Source of the DNA: Avena insularis
Lineage: Eukaryota > Streptophyta > Magnoliopsida > Poales > Poaceae
Assembly: GCA_023614405.1 (NCBI GenBank)
Contig: CM042691.1
Span: forward strand, 180,082,927 to 180,146,926
Length of the DNA stretch: 64,000 nt
Direction: 5' to 3'
A program made the position numbers and the translations under genes. The notes below the pieces were generated by a model, which made no database searches, was not told the origin of the DNA, and worked only from the letters and a program-made list of their open reading frames with translations. Shown here in pieces: positions 10,681-23,300 of this stretch. Numbering within the stretch: the stretch's first letter is position 1; each line of letters opens with the position of its first letter.

Positions 10681-11322
10681 CTAGGCTGGGCTCATTCCTG
10701 TTCCGATCGTCACCGTTTGGCTGGAGTCGCCTGGGACCAGCTCGACGGTGCGGGTGTGCGTCGTTGCCTCGAAGGCTGAGGTGTTTGCGACCTCCGAATT
10801 AGGCTTCTTGAGTATGGTGGGGTCGTCATTGTTCACCCCGCTCGCGTACTTGGCGAGCTCGTCAGCGTGGTTGGCCTCTGCCGCGATGACGGCATCGGCG
10901 AGTTCGGCTCCTTTGGCCTCGCACTCGGCGGCCATGTCGGGGTCGCCGTTGATGGTGATGACGCCGCACGGCCCGGGGAGCTTCATCGCGTTGTACGCAT
11001 AGTGTGGCGCTGCCATGAATTTGGCGAACGCCTGGCGCTCCAGGACGCAGTGGTAGGGTCTGTCAAAGGGTACCAGCTCGAAGACACTCTGCTCGGCGTG
11101 GAAGTTTGCTGGTGTGCCGAAGGTGACTGGCAGCGTGACCTTGCCGATCGGGTACGCCTTCTGACCGGGGACGATGTCGTGGAACGTGGTGTGGGTTGTC
11201 TCGATCATCGACTGCGGGAGCCGCAGCCGCCTGAAGGTGTCCAGGTACAGGATGTTGATGGAGCTGCCGCCGTGCATCAATGTCTTGGGGAGCCAGTAGT
11301 CGCCCACCCTTGTCTTGACCAC
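10681..11322 (-). pseudogene. pol (PR): Tat-A protease and linker
   Basis: The minus-strand frame starts after a stop and reads VKTRVGDYWLPKTLMHGGSS then NILYLDTFRRL. This corresponds to the retropepsin region of Tat elements. At the position where the family has D-x-G-S(A)S this copy has HGGSSINIL, so the catalytic Asp appears to be His. A Gly/Phe-rich middle (HAEQSVFELVPFDRPYHCVL) and an acidic linker toward RT follow. It is in phase with both gag and RT, with stop codons at 10681 and two between 11322 and 11407. The active-site assignment is from memory of the family and should be aligned. Confidence 0.7.
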
Positions 11323-11406
11323 CAGGGCGACTCGGCCTGGGTACTCGATGCGCGGCGAGTGGTCCTAGCAGCTCCAGGTGATGGGCTGCTCCGGCCAGTT
11401 GAGGAA

Positions 11407-13843
11407 CTAGGGAACGTCCACCTGGGCCACCGCGTTGACGGCGACGGCGCGGGTGATGACCTTCTTTTCGCGCTTCTTGTTGAAGCCTGTGAAGGTATGG
11501 AGTGAGCCGGCCACGTTACCGAATTTTCCGCCGTTTGTCGGGTTGTTGTCGGGGTCCTCCCGTGCTCGCCGTGCCTTCTCAATCTCCATGAGGGTGTGGC
11601 AGTCGGCGGTCGTGTGCGTTGCGGGCTTCCCTTCCCTTCTATGAAACGCACAAGGTTGGTTAAGGAGGGCCGCGGGGTCAAACCTTGGCTTGGCCTTGTA
11701 GTTTCCGCAGTCGCGGCGTTGTCCTCCGTCGCGGCGGAAGCTTTTGGGCTCGCGTTGTGTGTGCCCGTCGTTGGCGACGAAGTCGACTCGCTCGTCACTG
11801 CGGCGCTTGCCAGTGAGGCGAGTGTTGCTGTAGCGTAGGTCGGACCGTCGTCCTTTGTCGTTGCCGCTCATGCGGCGTTGGCCTCCCGACTCGCTGTCGG
11901 TTTCCTGGTTTGGATCTTCCTCCGCGTACCGTTTGGCGATCTCGAGGAGGTCCGGTATGTTGTCGAGTGTGCGAGAATGTCGCTTGAGCTTGACGACCAA
12001 GGCCTCGTAGCGGCACGAGGTCTTGAAGCAATGTATCGTGGTGTCCGGGTGGATGCCGACCACGTTGTACCAGAGTTCTTGCCACCGCTAGACCCAGTTG
12101 CGGGTCGACTCGCGGGGACCCTGGACGCATCGCTCCAGGTCCTCGATGGTGGTGGCGCGGGTGTAGGAGCACTCGAAGTGCCTGACGAAGGCGTCACGCA
12201 TCTCCTCCTAGGAGTCGATACTATCACGGGGAGGTGTTGATCCTTGCACGGACGTCCCCTCCATCATCGTGGGAGAATCGGCGGCTAGCAGGTCGGTGTG
12301 GCCTGCTATCCTGGGGGAGGGTGTTGATCCACTGCCTGGCCATGAGGTATGTATCGAGCCACACAGAGGGGTCGTACGAATGGTCGTACTTTTCTATCTC
12401 CTTCGGCGCCTTGATGTTCGGCGGGTACTTCTCGCCTCGGATCATCGGTCCGAAGCACTTGGGGCCGAGTCGACTTAGCGACCCCATTGGCTCGCCGTCG
12501 CGGCGATTGGTTAGGGTGTGTCGCAGGTCGTCGGGCTGGCGTGCGCGCCAGCTTTGGTTGTTGATGATGTGGGTGCGGGCGTCGATGGGTTGACCGTTGG
12601 CGGCGACGAAGTTGGTCGCTGGCCTGGGGTCGTTGGTGGAGAGTGCCGCGTTCGCGGGTCGGTGTTGGAGCTGCAATGGCTCTGGTGGCGGGCAGTTGAG
12701 GGTGTTTGCCGCCATTGGGCGGCCACTTGAGGCCGCTCTGCTTCCCGAAGAACGCGAGTACACTCGACCCTGCGAGTCGGCGCCTGCGTTTTGCTGCTCG
12801 ACGGCCTTTGCGAGCAGGGCCCTGACATACTGGATCTGTAGGGCACCGTCGCCGGTAGCCGTGATGTTGTCGGCTGCTGCTCGGCCCGCCACGAGGTTGT
12901 CCATCGGGATGCAGAACAGTGGGAGGCTGTTCGCGTCTTGCTCGCGTGAGGAGACTACTATCCGCGGCTGATCCCTGGGGGGTGTGCGGTTGGGTGGAGG
13001 TGGGGCGCCCATCGCCGTCGACCCTAGCAGGGGACGGGCGCTTCCTCCTGGTGGCGCTTTCTCGCAGATCGCGCGCTCGGCCGCACGGGCCGGGTCATTT
13101 TCGTCGTCAAAGTTCAGGGCGCGCCCCTGGACGGTGGGGTTCAGGCCCGACCTGATTCGCTACTGGTGGTAGCGCGACAGCTCCTGCGCTGTCACCTGCT
13201 CGAGGCAAAATTTTTCGCGCTTGGCTTGTTCCTTGCGGACTGCCTCCGCCAGCTTCAGGCGGAGTTCCTCGACCTCCGTTGCCGTGGCGTTAGGAGGGAT
13301 CGGGGTGGAGAAGGGATCCTCCGGCGGATCGGTACCGGTCGCCATGTACGTCGCAGCGTGGCGACCGGTCCCGTCGCGGAGGTCGGCGGAATTTTCCGAC
13401 CCGGAGTCGAAGTCGAAGATCCCAAGGATGGAGGGATCCTCGAAGTCTCCCACGTTGGAGACCTGGGTGATGGAGCCCGCGGGTGAAGCCACGGTGATGG
13501 ATCCGGCGAGTGACGCCGGGGTCGCCGAGTCGGCGTCGTCGTTGAGGGCCGCGTCTTCCGCGGCCGCGGAGTTTTCGGCCACGTTACTGTGGGCCAAGTT
13601 GTACTCGGAGGCGAGGCGATGGATCGTGCGGACCTGGCTCTCGGAGAGTTGATCGCGTGGCAGCGACTCGCAGATGCGAGCCGAATCCTCCGAGACGATG
13701 AAGTCGGTGAGGCCGACAAAGAGGCTGATCGTGCCGACCGGCAGGATCATGCTGTGCGTGACGGGTCGCGCCGCCGGGACGTAGCTGCTCGGCAAGATCT
13801 GGAGCATCTCGCTGATCGCTATCATGCGGCCGGTGGCGACCAT
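11407..13843 (-). pseudogene. gag: Tat-A gag, broken
   Basis: The minus-strand frame from the Met at 13843 (NEMVATGRM...) is continuous to 12224 except for one in-frame TAG at 13160-13162. The frame is in fact open up to the LTR edge. It then shifts, and a TAG near 12088 interrupts an NWV-RWQEL segment. The last part (12063-11407) carries DLLEIAKRYAEEDPN and a Cys/His cluster, CAFHRREGKPATHTTADCHTL, which replaces a classical zinc knuckle in Tat Gags. The N-terminal third is Ala/Ser/Asp-rich with a charged helical stretch (TEVEELRLKLAEAVRKEQAK). Gag builds the virus-like particle and packages the RNA. Gag and Pol are in the same phase (12063, 11322, 10617), suggesting a single gag-pol frame originally. 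Confidence 0.8.
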
Positions 13844-13886
13844 CTCGTTGATGGGCAGATTGGATCTCGCCGCAGAACACCGGCCA

Positions 13887-13905
13887 GGCCCCACGGTGGG
13901 CGCCA
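13887..13905 (-). other. Tat-A primer binding site
   Basis: One base inside the 5' LTR the minus strand reads TGGCGCCCACCGTGGGGCC. It starts TGG as required for pairing with a tRNA CCA end, and it is not the initiator-Met type used by the other elements in this window. I do not assign the tRNA. Tat-B has the same site with G-to-A type changes. Confidence 0.75.
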
Positions 13906-13906
13906 C

Positions 13907-14395
13907 TGTCGTGGGAATGGTCACGACAGATGCTGCAATCGGCAGCGAGTATTAGAACGAGGGGCAAGGGCGGCCAGCCATCAGCGGTGCGAGACGAGGG
14001 CGGAGACACAAGGTTTTACCCAGGTTCGGCCCCCCGGAGGGTAAATACCTACTCCTGCTAGATTGTATTATGATGGTGGTACAATGGGCGAGCCCGGCGG
14101 CTAGGCGGCGAGTCGCTTGGGTGTCTGATGGAACGTATCTCTACACGCCCTGTAGGGAGGTTTATATAGACTCACCTCCCCTAGGGTTTACATATCTCAA
14201 CCGAATCAGTTAAGGCTTCTGTAATCGTTTAACCTAACTCGACTGGGCCTATCTACTCGCCTGGGCCTTCAGCTTCCAGTCGCTTGGATCCACACCGGGC
14301 CTTGATCCAGTCGCAGTCTTGCAAGCCCACTCGCCAGTTTCTGGGCTAGTCGGAAACGTCCTACTGGGTATACCGCGGTAGGCATATCCCCATCA
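13907..14395 (-). repeat. Tat-A 5' LTR (489 bp)
   Basis: Full-length partner of the 2091-2572 LTR with TGTCGTGGG...CCCCATCA borders, followed by the CCCTC duplicate at 14396-14400. The minus-strand TATA box lies near 14160-14171 and would drive gag-pol transcription leftward. Confidence 0.95.
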
Positions 14396-17087
14396 CCCTC
14401 GTACCCATGAGGAAGCATCCTTAACACACGTTGATCTGCCAAGTTTTAAGATTAGTTTAAAGTTCTCTATGATGTTAGAATCTGGTCACCAAGCATTCAT
14501 AACCGTCAACACGGATTTTAAAAAATATTTAACCATGCAGGGGTGTACAACTCTACCCACACGTACGAACCAACTCTTAATGCCAACATTTTAGCCCTCT
14601 TCCTTAGAAGGCCGGCAGAGGGTGGTTGGCCACGACCTTTACCTTGCTTTCGTCGAGACCATGAGTCACGCAATAAGGATGGTTCCGCCGTAACGGGTCA
14701 TGTCCCGAATTCGGTACTTAAAGATGTGAGGAGAGGTTGGTTTACCAGGGGCACTATCAACCCCAAGAAACCCGGTCCACGCTTCCCTACCTGTTATGAA
14801 TGCACCTTCACCCACCAAATCTTTCAAAAGGTTTTCTATGCATATGTTGAATAGAACGCCCAAACTATGTGACTCATGGAATCTACTAGGCAAGTTAATC
14901 AGGCGAGGGGTTCCCAAGCCCCGTGTGGCTGTACGCTCATCTCGGTTCCAAAGGCAAGAACTCAGTTCCTAGTGGTGGCGAGCATGGGACTACAAAAACC
15001 ACATCCCACCATGGCCTCTCATACAAGCCTTAGCATGTTTAATCTCATATCACTAATCTCATCGCATCACGTCTCCTATCATACTAGATTATCTGCATCT
15101 GATACATCATCTGGATGGAACAGACTCAACAGCTCTGCATGGCTAAGTAGGACACAGATATAAGCTCTAGCAGTGCACACAAGCCAAACCTAGTTATGCT
15201 AGGAGCAGTGGATCAGGTAATATAAGCTCAAAGGGAGTATGAAATAGATAGGATACTCTATCTATCGATAAAAGACCATAGTAGAATCGTATGCATTATG
15301 GCAATAATTGAAATGCTTTTGAAATCATAGGATTATATCATGGTGGGGCTATGCTTGCCTTTTCCCATTGATAACCGAAAGCAGAGCTTCGGAACCCTTT
15401 TACTTGACTTGATTACAGTTGATCAAGTATTGTTCATTGATCTTCGATGGTCTTGATCTTGGTCTTCAATCTTGATCTCGATCTCAATATCCTATTCTCC
15501 CGGGAAGAACCAAATACCATAAAGAGAAGGAAACAAACAACACATGGCATCGATGCAATGCTCAAGCAAGGATGATGATATGACAAGTTGAATTGTACTT
15601 AAATGTAACCCTAAGAAATGCTCGACAGTTTAATCGGGGTTCCGAGGGGTACAAACCGTAACTCGAGGAAACTCCGGAATCACCTATGAGGGGTTACTAT
15701 GTTCTTTAACTAAACTTGCAATGTAGATTGTTGAACAATGCATGACTATCGGTTATATAGATATTTCTCATTTTTCTGATCATTTTGATATATTATTTGT
15801 ATTTTTCTGACTTATAAATAATAAGTTATTGATTTTACAAGATTATATTCATTTTATGGATTTATTAAACCAATTAAGAGGGTTCAATGCATCATCACAG
15901 AGGCATGCTGACATCACCAGAGGGGGGTGTGGTGTTTCTCACCAAGGCAGAGGCTAGCCATAACGGCTGACATGTGGGACCGTGGCCATGTCGGATTCCA
16001 CCTTGGAGCCACGCGGGACTCGCCAGAGAACGGCCAGACGGCAGCAGCAGACGGCAGAGGAGGGCGCAAGGGGCTACGGGACCTATGCTATTCGAACCAG
16101 CGCAACGAGGCGGACCTAATAGGGGTGGCGCCACTACGGATTGGTCACCGGAGCGATCTACACGGCGGTGCCTGACGGCGGCGGACGACGAGCTACGACG
16201 GCAGCAAGCTACAAAGGGATAGGGAGGAAGGGGATGGTTCCTTGAGGACCAGGAGCTCACCGTGAAGCTAACAGGGGTGACAGCGAGGCCGGAGGTGGAC
16301 TAGAACAACGAAAGGGTCGACGGCGGTGGTCGTCGGTGATGAAGAAGACAGTGTCGTTGGCGACGATTCAGAGCGCCAGGGCTCTATTACTTCTGCAGGT
16401 CAAAACAGGGGACCACAGCGGTGCTGGTGGCTTGCTCAGACCGGCATGGAGAGTCGCAGAACAGCGGTGAGCCGGAGCTAGGGTTTCGGGGCTATGCGGG
16501 ATGAGCTCTAGAGAGCAAGAGGGAGAGGGGAAATGAGAGGATAAGGAGAGAGAGGCTGCACGGTGGTCTTATCCCCAACTCCAGGGCGGCCTTATCCACA
16601 ATGACAGCGGGCGGCATCGGCGGTATTGCTGACGGCAATGACAGTTACTGCCGTTAGCGAGACGATGACAGTATATATGCTGTGATATGGGCTATTGAAA
16701 GTAACTTCTGACTGCATGAGAGAGGAGAGGGAAGAGATGGTCTCGGCCCAGATTAGCTGGTCTGGCTCTTTTTTTATCAGAAACATTTTTCTTTTCGTGT
16801 TTTCTATTCTCCATTTGTAAAATGATTTGAAATATGTTTTTGGATATTACAAAAATACCAAGAGACTTTATAAAATATATAAAATACTCAGGGGACCTTT
16901 TATACAATTTGGGCTCCAATAATTTTGTATTTTCAAATTCAAACCATTTTGAATGGATTTCAAGAGAGGGTAAAAACTAGGGTTTTTAGGTTTGCATTGT
17001 TTCTTGTTGCATTCGTTTTTAAGAGACGATGCTTATGAATACGCAAACAAACCCTAAATAGTAATTAGCTAAAACAGGGGTGTTAAA
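14396..17087 (-). repeat. LARD 3' LTR, part 2 (inner part)
   Basis: Continues the LARD LTR after the Tat-A insertion and aligns with 20991-23717. It contains an AT-rich stretch, a GC-rich stretch (about 15900-16650) and an AT-rich end (GCTAAAACAGGGGTGTTAAA). The GC-rich part differs much more from its partner LTR than the flanks do. ORFs of 60-120 codons in the GC-rich part are not conserved between the two LTRs and are not reported as genes. Confidence 0.88.
14491..14512 (-). other. LTR hairpin module, degraded copy (LARD left LTR)
   Basis: ATTCATAACCGTCAAC at 14495-14510 matches the hairpin element of the partner LTR (21090-21105), but two of the stem pairs are lost. It is followed on the plus strand by the same ATTTAACC-TGCAGGGGTGTACAAC context. 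Confidence 0.55.
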
Positions 17088-17124
17088 TCTTTATCCCCCT
17101 TACGAGAATCTCGACCCGAGATTC
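17088..17124 (-). other. LARD polypurine tract and pre-PPT palindrome
   Basis: Read on the minus strand, GAATCTCG-GGT-CGAGATTC (17106-17124, 8 bp arms) is followed by TCGTAAGGGGGATAAAGA, a strong polypurine tract ending at the LTR. The same palindrome-then-PPT arrangement occurs in the Gag-only element (33239-33275) and in the chromovirus Gyp-D (52276-52313). Confidence 0.8.
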
Positions 17125-20100
17125 CAAAGGTAGGAAAAGAGACAGAGATAGAAAGAAACAGGGTCACTCTAAAGATAAGAGGGAAACACACTAAACAACG
17201 CACATAGTATCTCATGTTCAACTCATGGATGGAGTGTTCAGAAACAACTCTGAGACGACGACATGAAACACATCAAGGTAATGGAGGAAACAGGAGGAGA
17301 AGGTTTCAAGATCTTAGATAAATGGTCTTCATAAGGACTGAGAGCATGGAACTTCAGAAGATTTTAAGCTTCTGAAAAGGAAAGCTTCCAACAGAAAGAA
17401 CACGACCACAGACTTCTTAAGTAGAGATTTCGGGTTTCAGAGATATGCATCAACAAAACCAAGTTGTTGAACTACTTTTGACACAGAATTTTCACTCTTT
17501 CATTCAACATAAGGCCAGGATATATAGGTGTTTTAGTGGAGAGGACTCTTAAGAGTCACAAAGAACATGTAACAAGAGAAACTTCTGATTACCATAATCA
17601 TAGTCACTCTTAGAACATGGTTGTGAGCACAAAGGAAACTCTTTATTCATCCAGGACTATCAAGATCTTTGCCATAGATCATGATATCACTTTACACCAC
17701 TAAGATGAATAGTTAAGAAGATTCCTCATGACACGAGAAGAAAGAAACTTCATTCTCAGACTTCAATTATTTGACACAACCAAAATGAATGCCAACAATA
17801 AAGGGTCTGGAGGATCGACCGAGAGACATTTAGCAACACTACTTTAAATGTTCTCCTCGATGTTCGAGACACGAGACATCAAGTAAAGGTCGGACTTCGG
17901 ATACAAAGGAAACCATAATCACAACTCATATAATAAATCATAGAAGAAGCCTCATGAAGAGTGGTTGTTATTTCTGAATTAATAGAATATGACAAGAGGT
18001 ATTTCTGGCTAAGTGTGTCAACCGTTACATCATTCTTGCCAGATTTACAAAGAGACCTATGTCAAAACCATGAGGAACACCAATCATCATTGCTGCTTGA
18101 GATTCAGATTTGGTTAGGTGAGATGATATTTCAGACTCAGGATGTCCGAAATTGAAAGTTCGTAACATTTACCACCAGGCAAAGTTACTAGATTCTCAAG
18201 ACAGGGACTACAATGTCAAGATCCAAATGACTGAGCTAGATTGCTATGCCCATGTATTAGCATATTGTCGAAGGACAACTGAAAACACATAAAGTACTGA
18301 CAATTAAAACACATATGTGTCCTTAAGGAACGGAGATAACTCTATTCGAATCCACGGCGACATCTTTCAACATTTGCACATGAACCAGAGAAGGTTACTA
18401 CTAACATCCAGAACACATCGAGATGACTCAAAGATGGTTCTCAAAAGTTTCCAACATTAATGTCCATATGAATCTTGTCTAGCATGGAGAACATAAGGAT
18501 GTCATTGATGGGCTCAACAACAAACTTATCAAAACACTCCAAGAAGATGGACTCATATGTTATGTGGACAAGGCAGAAGTATTGGTCAGACCAAAGGACA
18601 TGAAGAAGTACTTAAGTGAAATATCACAAGTGGAAACAACATCAAGATAGTCCTTGGAACTGAGTTTGATTTGATAATAACCCAAAACAAATCAAAGGTA
18701 GGGAAGATAACATCCCTTTAAGAAGGAACAAAGTCGGATAAATCTTTTGTCTTATAACTCTCCAAGTTGTTGTTTAAGATCAACCAACTAGTTCAGGGGT
18801 ATCCAATACAGATCCTTGGAGAAAAGTGCAGTTCAGAGAACTTGCTTGCTCAAGAATATGACAAGACGGTCATGTGCCAACATGGCGATACTTCTAGAAG
18901 ACATCCAGAATATCACGAACCATCGATATGTCACTTATTTCGAGAGGAAACTTGTTTGGTAAGGCAAGATGACATAGTCTTAGAGCTCTGGCACAAGCCT
19001 AACTCTTTGAGTGAAGAGAGGGCACCAGAAATAGGGGCTTGGTAGCACAGTCATACTTTGCTCAGTGGTATGGTTAACTAATCATGCTAAGAATGACTCA
19101 AATGTCCTTAGATTTCAAAATAATAATAATGGATAAGAATCTCGAATGGCCACATTATTACGCACACGCATCACTTCATTAAGGGGCCATGGAACTAGGC
19201 ACGACCTCTTAACACGAAAGAGTGTGATACTTTAAGGTGGAACAGATAGAAGCGAATCAACGCCTCTTGATCTGCGGATTACAACACTTTGACCTCGTCC
19301 TAGATATGACGAGGTACTGGAGTTTGTTTCTCCTGACATCTCGAAATGGTTTGTCTTGACGACCACAAGAGTATCTTGCATTGGAAGACACTGATGCACA
19401 TATCTACTTGGCTACCAACTGGTAGACGAAGGTCGGAAACAACAAGGAAAATGAACATGCTCAGGATAGAATCCCGAGATGTGGATGCATGGATTAACAA
19501 TCGTCCGAAAACCAATGCAAGGAGAGGAGAAGGTGTGGCAGAGTCACGAGTATAGATGTGAGATTCTCGAGGAGTACTCTTGTCGTGATCTGTTTGGTTC
19601 CATTGAAGAACATCTGCCATAGCTAGTGGTAGGGAAGTCCTTAGTTGTCACAACTCAATCACAACAAAGACCAAAAGCTTGCAGACTAGAATGGTAATAC
19701 TAGCCATCCTGAGGTAATGTGTGAGCATTAGAAACAGGGGTCAAAGGAATGGGTCTTGGGTTAAAGATCAGCTTCATGTACAAGATTCACAATGATAGAA
19801 TCTAGCACGATCCAGGATCTTTGGTTCAAGTCCAAGGGTGAAAACCCAAGAAAGGAAGTGAAGACTACTTGAGTGGCATAACGTAAACTGCAAGATAGTA
19901 ACCACGAGGTAGCTTCCAAGAGAAGATAAGACTTTAGAAGTACCCAAACAACAAAAAGGAGGCACGCGAGGCAAAAGGAAACCTCATAGCCTAGAGCAGA
20001 ACACTATGGAACCAACAATATAATATTGTGGGTCCAAAATATAGAGAGATCATGATAGAAAGGAATCTCTCAGCTAAAAAAGAGCAAGGGGAACAAGGAA

Positions 20101-20373
20101 TTCACAACACACAACTCTAGAGAACTCAGCACTAGGTCAACTGGCTGGGAAACGACATGCCCAAAAGGCACCTAAGCTTTGAAAGAATGGAAGAGATATC
20201 AAAACTTTTCCAAAATCAACACCAGATAAGATAACCCAGAATTAGAGCAAAACTGGATAAGGAATAAAAGAAGCATACTAGAATTTTCACTATACCTTTC
20301 ATCTTTTAAAATAGTTTTCACAAGTACTAGAATCAACATCGACCAATAATAAGGTTTTCCTACGGTCGGTACT
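17125..20373. other. LARD internal region, non-coding
   Basis: About 3.2 kb, A-rich on the plus strand. The longest frames are roughly 100 codons, start and stop at random, and show no Gag, protease, RT, RNase H or integrase motif on either strand. It could be a very old decayed coding region or the structured RNA interior typical of LARDs. Sequence alone does not decide. Confidence 0.7.
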
Positions 20374-20385
20374 GCTTTGATACCA
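20374..20385 (-). other. LARD primer binding site (initiator-Met type)
   Basis: The minus strand reads TGGTATCAAAGC, one base away from TGGTATCAGAGC, the complement of the plant initiator tRNA-Met 3' end. It is separated from the LTR by 5 nt. This fixes the leftward orientation of the element. Confidence 0.85.
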
Positions 20386-20390
20386 AGACC

Positions 20391-23300
20391 TATGACACCA
20401 CCGGGATCAGGGCTAAAAAAATCTCGGTCCTACGTCTGACATAAGCTTAACCTTCGGCTCGAGAATACCCAGTGAAGAATCGGTAACATAACAGTGACCC
20501 TACGACACAAAATTTATTACAGCAAGCTCATAGCTGAGCAAAGAACCAAATTATTTCAACTAGAGGTCACTGACCACAAACATCAAATAACGGAAGGCAA
20601 ATTATGCTATTAATTATAGCAAAATTAAAAATGGCTAAGAGGCCTGAAGCATAAGGATGACGTCCCAGGCCATAGATTCTAGGGTGCCAGCCGGGAATCC
20701 CAAGCTACTCGTCATTGTGGATGTAGTACGGAAATCATCTTTAGGGGAACACTTACTCTTCCAAAAGTATCAACAAAGCAAGGGTGAGTACATGGTGTAC
20801 TATGCAAGACTTATGGCTGGAGGACTTGTTTTGCATAAAGCCATCTTTGTTTATAAAACAAGAGAGACAAGGAGCTCGTCTACTCAGAGTATTTTTTAAA
20901 GGGGATAAGAGAGCGACATCTCCGAAATATTGATCATCATCTTTTGATATCCACCAAATAATCATCATCTGAACCCTATCTAGGATCACCCCCTCGTACC
21001 CATTAGGAAGCATCCTTAACACACGTTGATCTGCCATGTTTTACGATTAGGTCAAAGTTCTCTATGATCTTAGAATCTGGTCACCAAGCGTTCATAACCA
21101 TGAACACGGCTTTTCAAAAAGATTTAACCCTGCAGGGGTGTACAACTTTCCCAACACGTACCAACCGACTCTTAATGCCAACGTTTTAGCCCTCTTCCTT
21201 GGAAGGCCGACAAAGGGTGGTTGGCCACGACCTTTACCTTGATTTCGTCGAGATCATGAGTCACGCAATAAGGATGGTTCCGCCGTAACGGGTCAAGGTT
21301 GGTTTACCAGGGGCGCAATAAGTCGGTCCTTAAAGATGTGAGGCAAGGTTGGTTTACCAGGGGCGCTATCAACCCCAAGAAACCCGGTCCATGCTTCCCT
21401 ACCTGTTATGAATGCACCTTCACCCGCCAAATCTTTCAAAAGGTTTTCTATGCATATGTCGAATGGAACACCCAAACTATGTGACTCATGGAATCTACTA
21501 GGCAAGTTAATCAGGCGAGGGGTTCCCAAGCCCCGTGTGGTTGTAAGCTCGTCTCGGTTCCAAAGGCAAGAACTCAGTTCCTAGTGGTGGCGAGCATGGG
21601 ACTACAAAAACCACATCCCACTGTGTCCTCCCATACAAGCCTTAGCATGTTTAATCTCATATCACTGATCTCATCGCATCATGTTCTCCTGTCATACTAG
21701 ATTATCTGCATCTGCTACATCATCTGGATGGACCAGAGTCAACAACTATGCATGGCTAAGCAGGACACAGATATAAGCTCTAGCAGTGCACACAAGCCAA
21801 ACCTAGTTATGCTAGGAGCAGTGGATCAGGTAATATAATATCAAAGGTAGTATGCAACAGATTGGATACTCTATCTATCGATAAAAGACCACAGTCGAAT
21901 CGTATGCATTATGGCAGGAATTGAAATGCTTTTGAAATCACAGGATTATATCATGGTGGGGCTATGCTTGCATTTTCCCATTGATAACCGAAAGCAGAGC
22001 TTCAGAAGCCTTTTACTTGACTTGATTACAGTTGATCAAGTATTGTTCATTGATCTTCGATGGTCTTGATCTTGGTCTTCAATCTTGATATCGATATCGA
22101 TATCGTATTCTACCGGGAAGAACCAAATACCGGAAAGAGAAGGAAACAATCAACACATGGCAATGCTAAAGCAAGGATGATGATATGACAAGTTGAATTG
22201 TACTTAAATGTAACCCTAAGACATGCTCGGCAGTTTAATCGGGGTTCCGAGGGGTACAAACCCTAACTCGGGGAAACTCCGGAATCACCTGTGAGGGGTT
22301 ACTATGTTCTCTAATTAAACTTGCAATGTAAGTTGTTGAACAATGCATGATTACAGGTTATATAGATAGTTCTCATTTTTATGATCATTTTGATATATTA
22401 TTTGTATTTTTCTGACTTATAAATAAAAAGTTATTGATTTTACAAGATTATATTCATTTTCTGGATTTATTAAACCAATTAAAAGGGTTTACTGCATCAG
22501 CACAAAGGCATGCTGATGTCACACGAGGGGGTGGGGTGTTTCTCACCGAGGCAGAGGCTATCCACTATGGGTGACAAGCGGGACCGAGGCCATGTCGGAT
22601 TCCACCTTGGCGCCACGCGGGACTCGCCGGAGAACGGCCAAACGGCGGCGGCAGACGCCGGAGGAGGGCGCAAGGGGCTGCGGGACCTATCCTATTCGAA
22701 CTAGTGCAACGAGGCTGACCTAATAGGGGCGGCACCGCTTCAGATTGGTCACCAAATGGAGCTACACGACGGTGCCCGACGGCGGCGGGCGGCGAGCAAC
22801 GACGGCGCAAGCTACAGAGGGATAGGTAGGAAGGGGAAGGGTCCTTGAGGACCAGCAGCTCACCGTGAAGCTAATAGGGGTGACAGCAAGGCCGGAGGTG
22901 GACTGGAATGATGGCAGGGTCGACGGCGGTGGTCGTTGGTGACGAAGAAGACGACGTCATTGGAAATGATTCAGAGCGCCAGGGCTCAATTCCTTCTGCA
23001 GGTCGAATCAGGGGACCATGGCGGTGCTGTTGGCTTGCTCAGGCGGGCATGGGGAGGCGCAGAACGGCGGCGAGCCAGAGCTAGGGTTTCGGGGCTATGC
23101 GGGATGAGCTCCAGAGAGCAAGAGGGAGAGGGAAAATGAGAGGATAAGGAGAGAGAGGCAGCACATCGGTCTTTCCCCAACTCCAGGGCGACGGCACGCA
23201 TCGCAGCAACGGGGCGGCATCGGGCGGTTGCGGCGGTGACAACGAGCTGCATGCCGTTAGCGAGGAAGACGACATGGCAACGTGGAAGCGATATGGGTTT

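Larger units (their letters stand above)
2091..14395 (-). mobile_element. Tat-A: near-complete Tat-lineage Ty3/gypsy retrotransposon with an antisense gene
   Basis: Direct LTRs of 482 and 489 bp (2091-2572, 13907-14395) bound an 11.3 kb interior, flanked by a perfect 5 bp duplication CCCTC (2086-2090, 14396-14400). The uninterrupted site is visible in the partner LARD LTR at 20991-20995. Reading leftward on the minus strand the order is LTR, PBS, gag, protease, RT, RNase H, integrase, spacer, antisense gene (plus strand), PPT, LTR. RNase H before integrase, without a chromodomain, together with the antisense 'putative gypsy-type transposon' gene, fits the Tat group (RIRE2/Grande-like). The LTRs differ at roughly a dozen scattered positions plus one divergent patch, so the insertion is not brand new. 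Stops and frameshifts in gag-pol make it non-functional as it stands. Confidence 0.93.

Noticed and set aside
9679..12240. Long plus-strand frames opposite Tat-A gag-pol (for example 10867-11505 and 11878-12240)
   Set aside because: They are mirror frames of GC-rich coding sequence, have no domains, and the minus strand carries clear protease, RT and Gag motifs.
16000..16260. 121-codon minus-strand frame and paired plus-strand frames in the LARD LTR GC-rich zone
   Set aside because: The partner LTR at 22600-22850 has different, shorter frames. Composition alone explains them.
17050..17062. AAACCCTAAATAG, resembling a plant telomere repeat
   Set aside because: A single unit, present at the same place in both LARD LTRs. 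There is no array.
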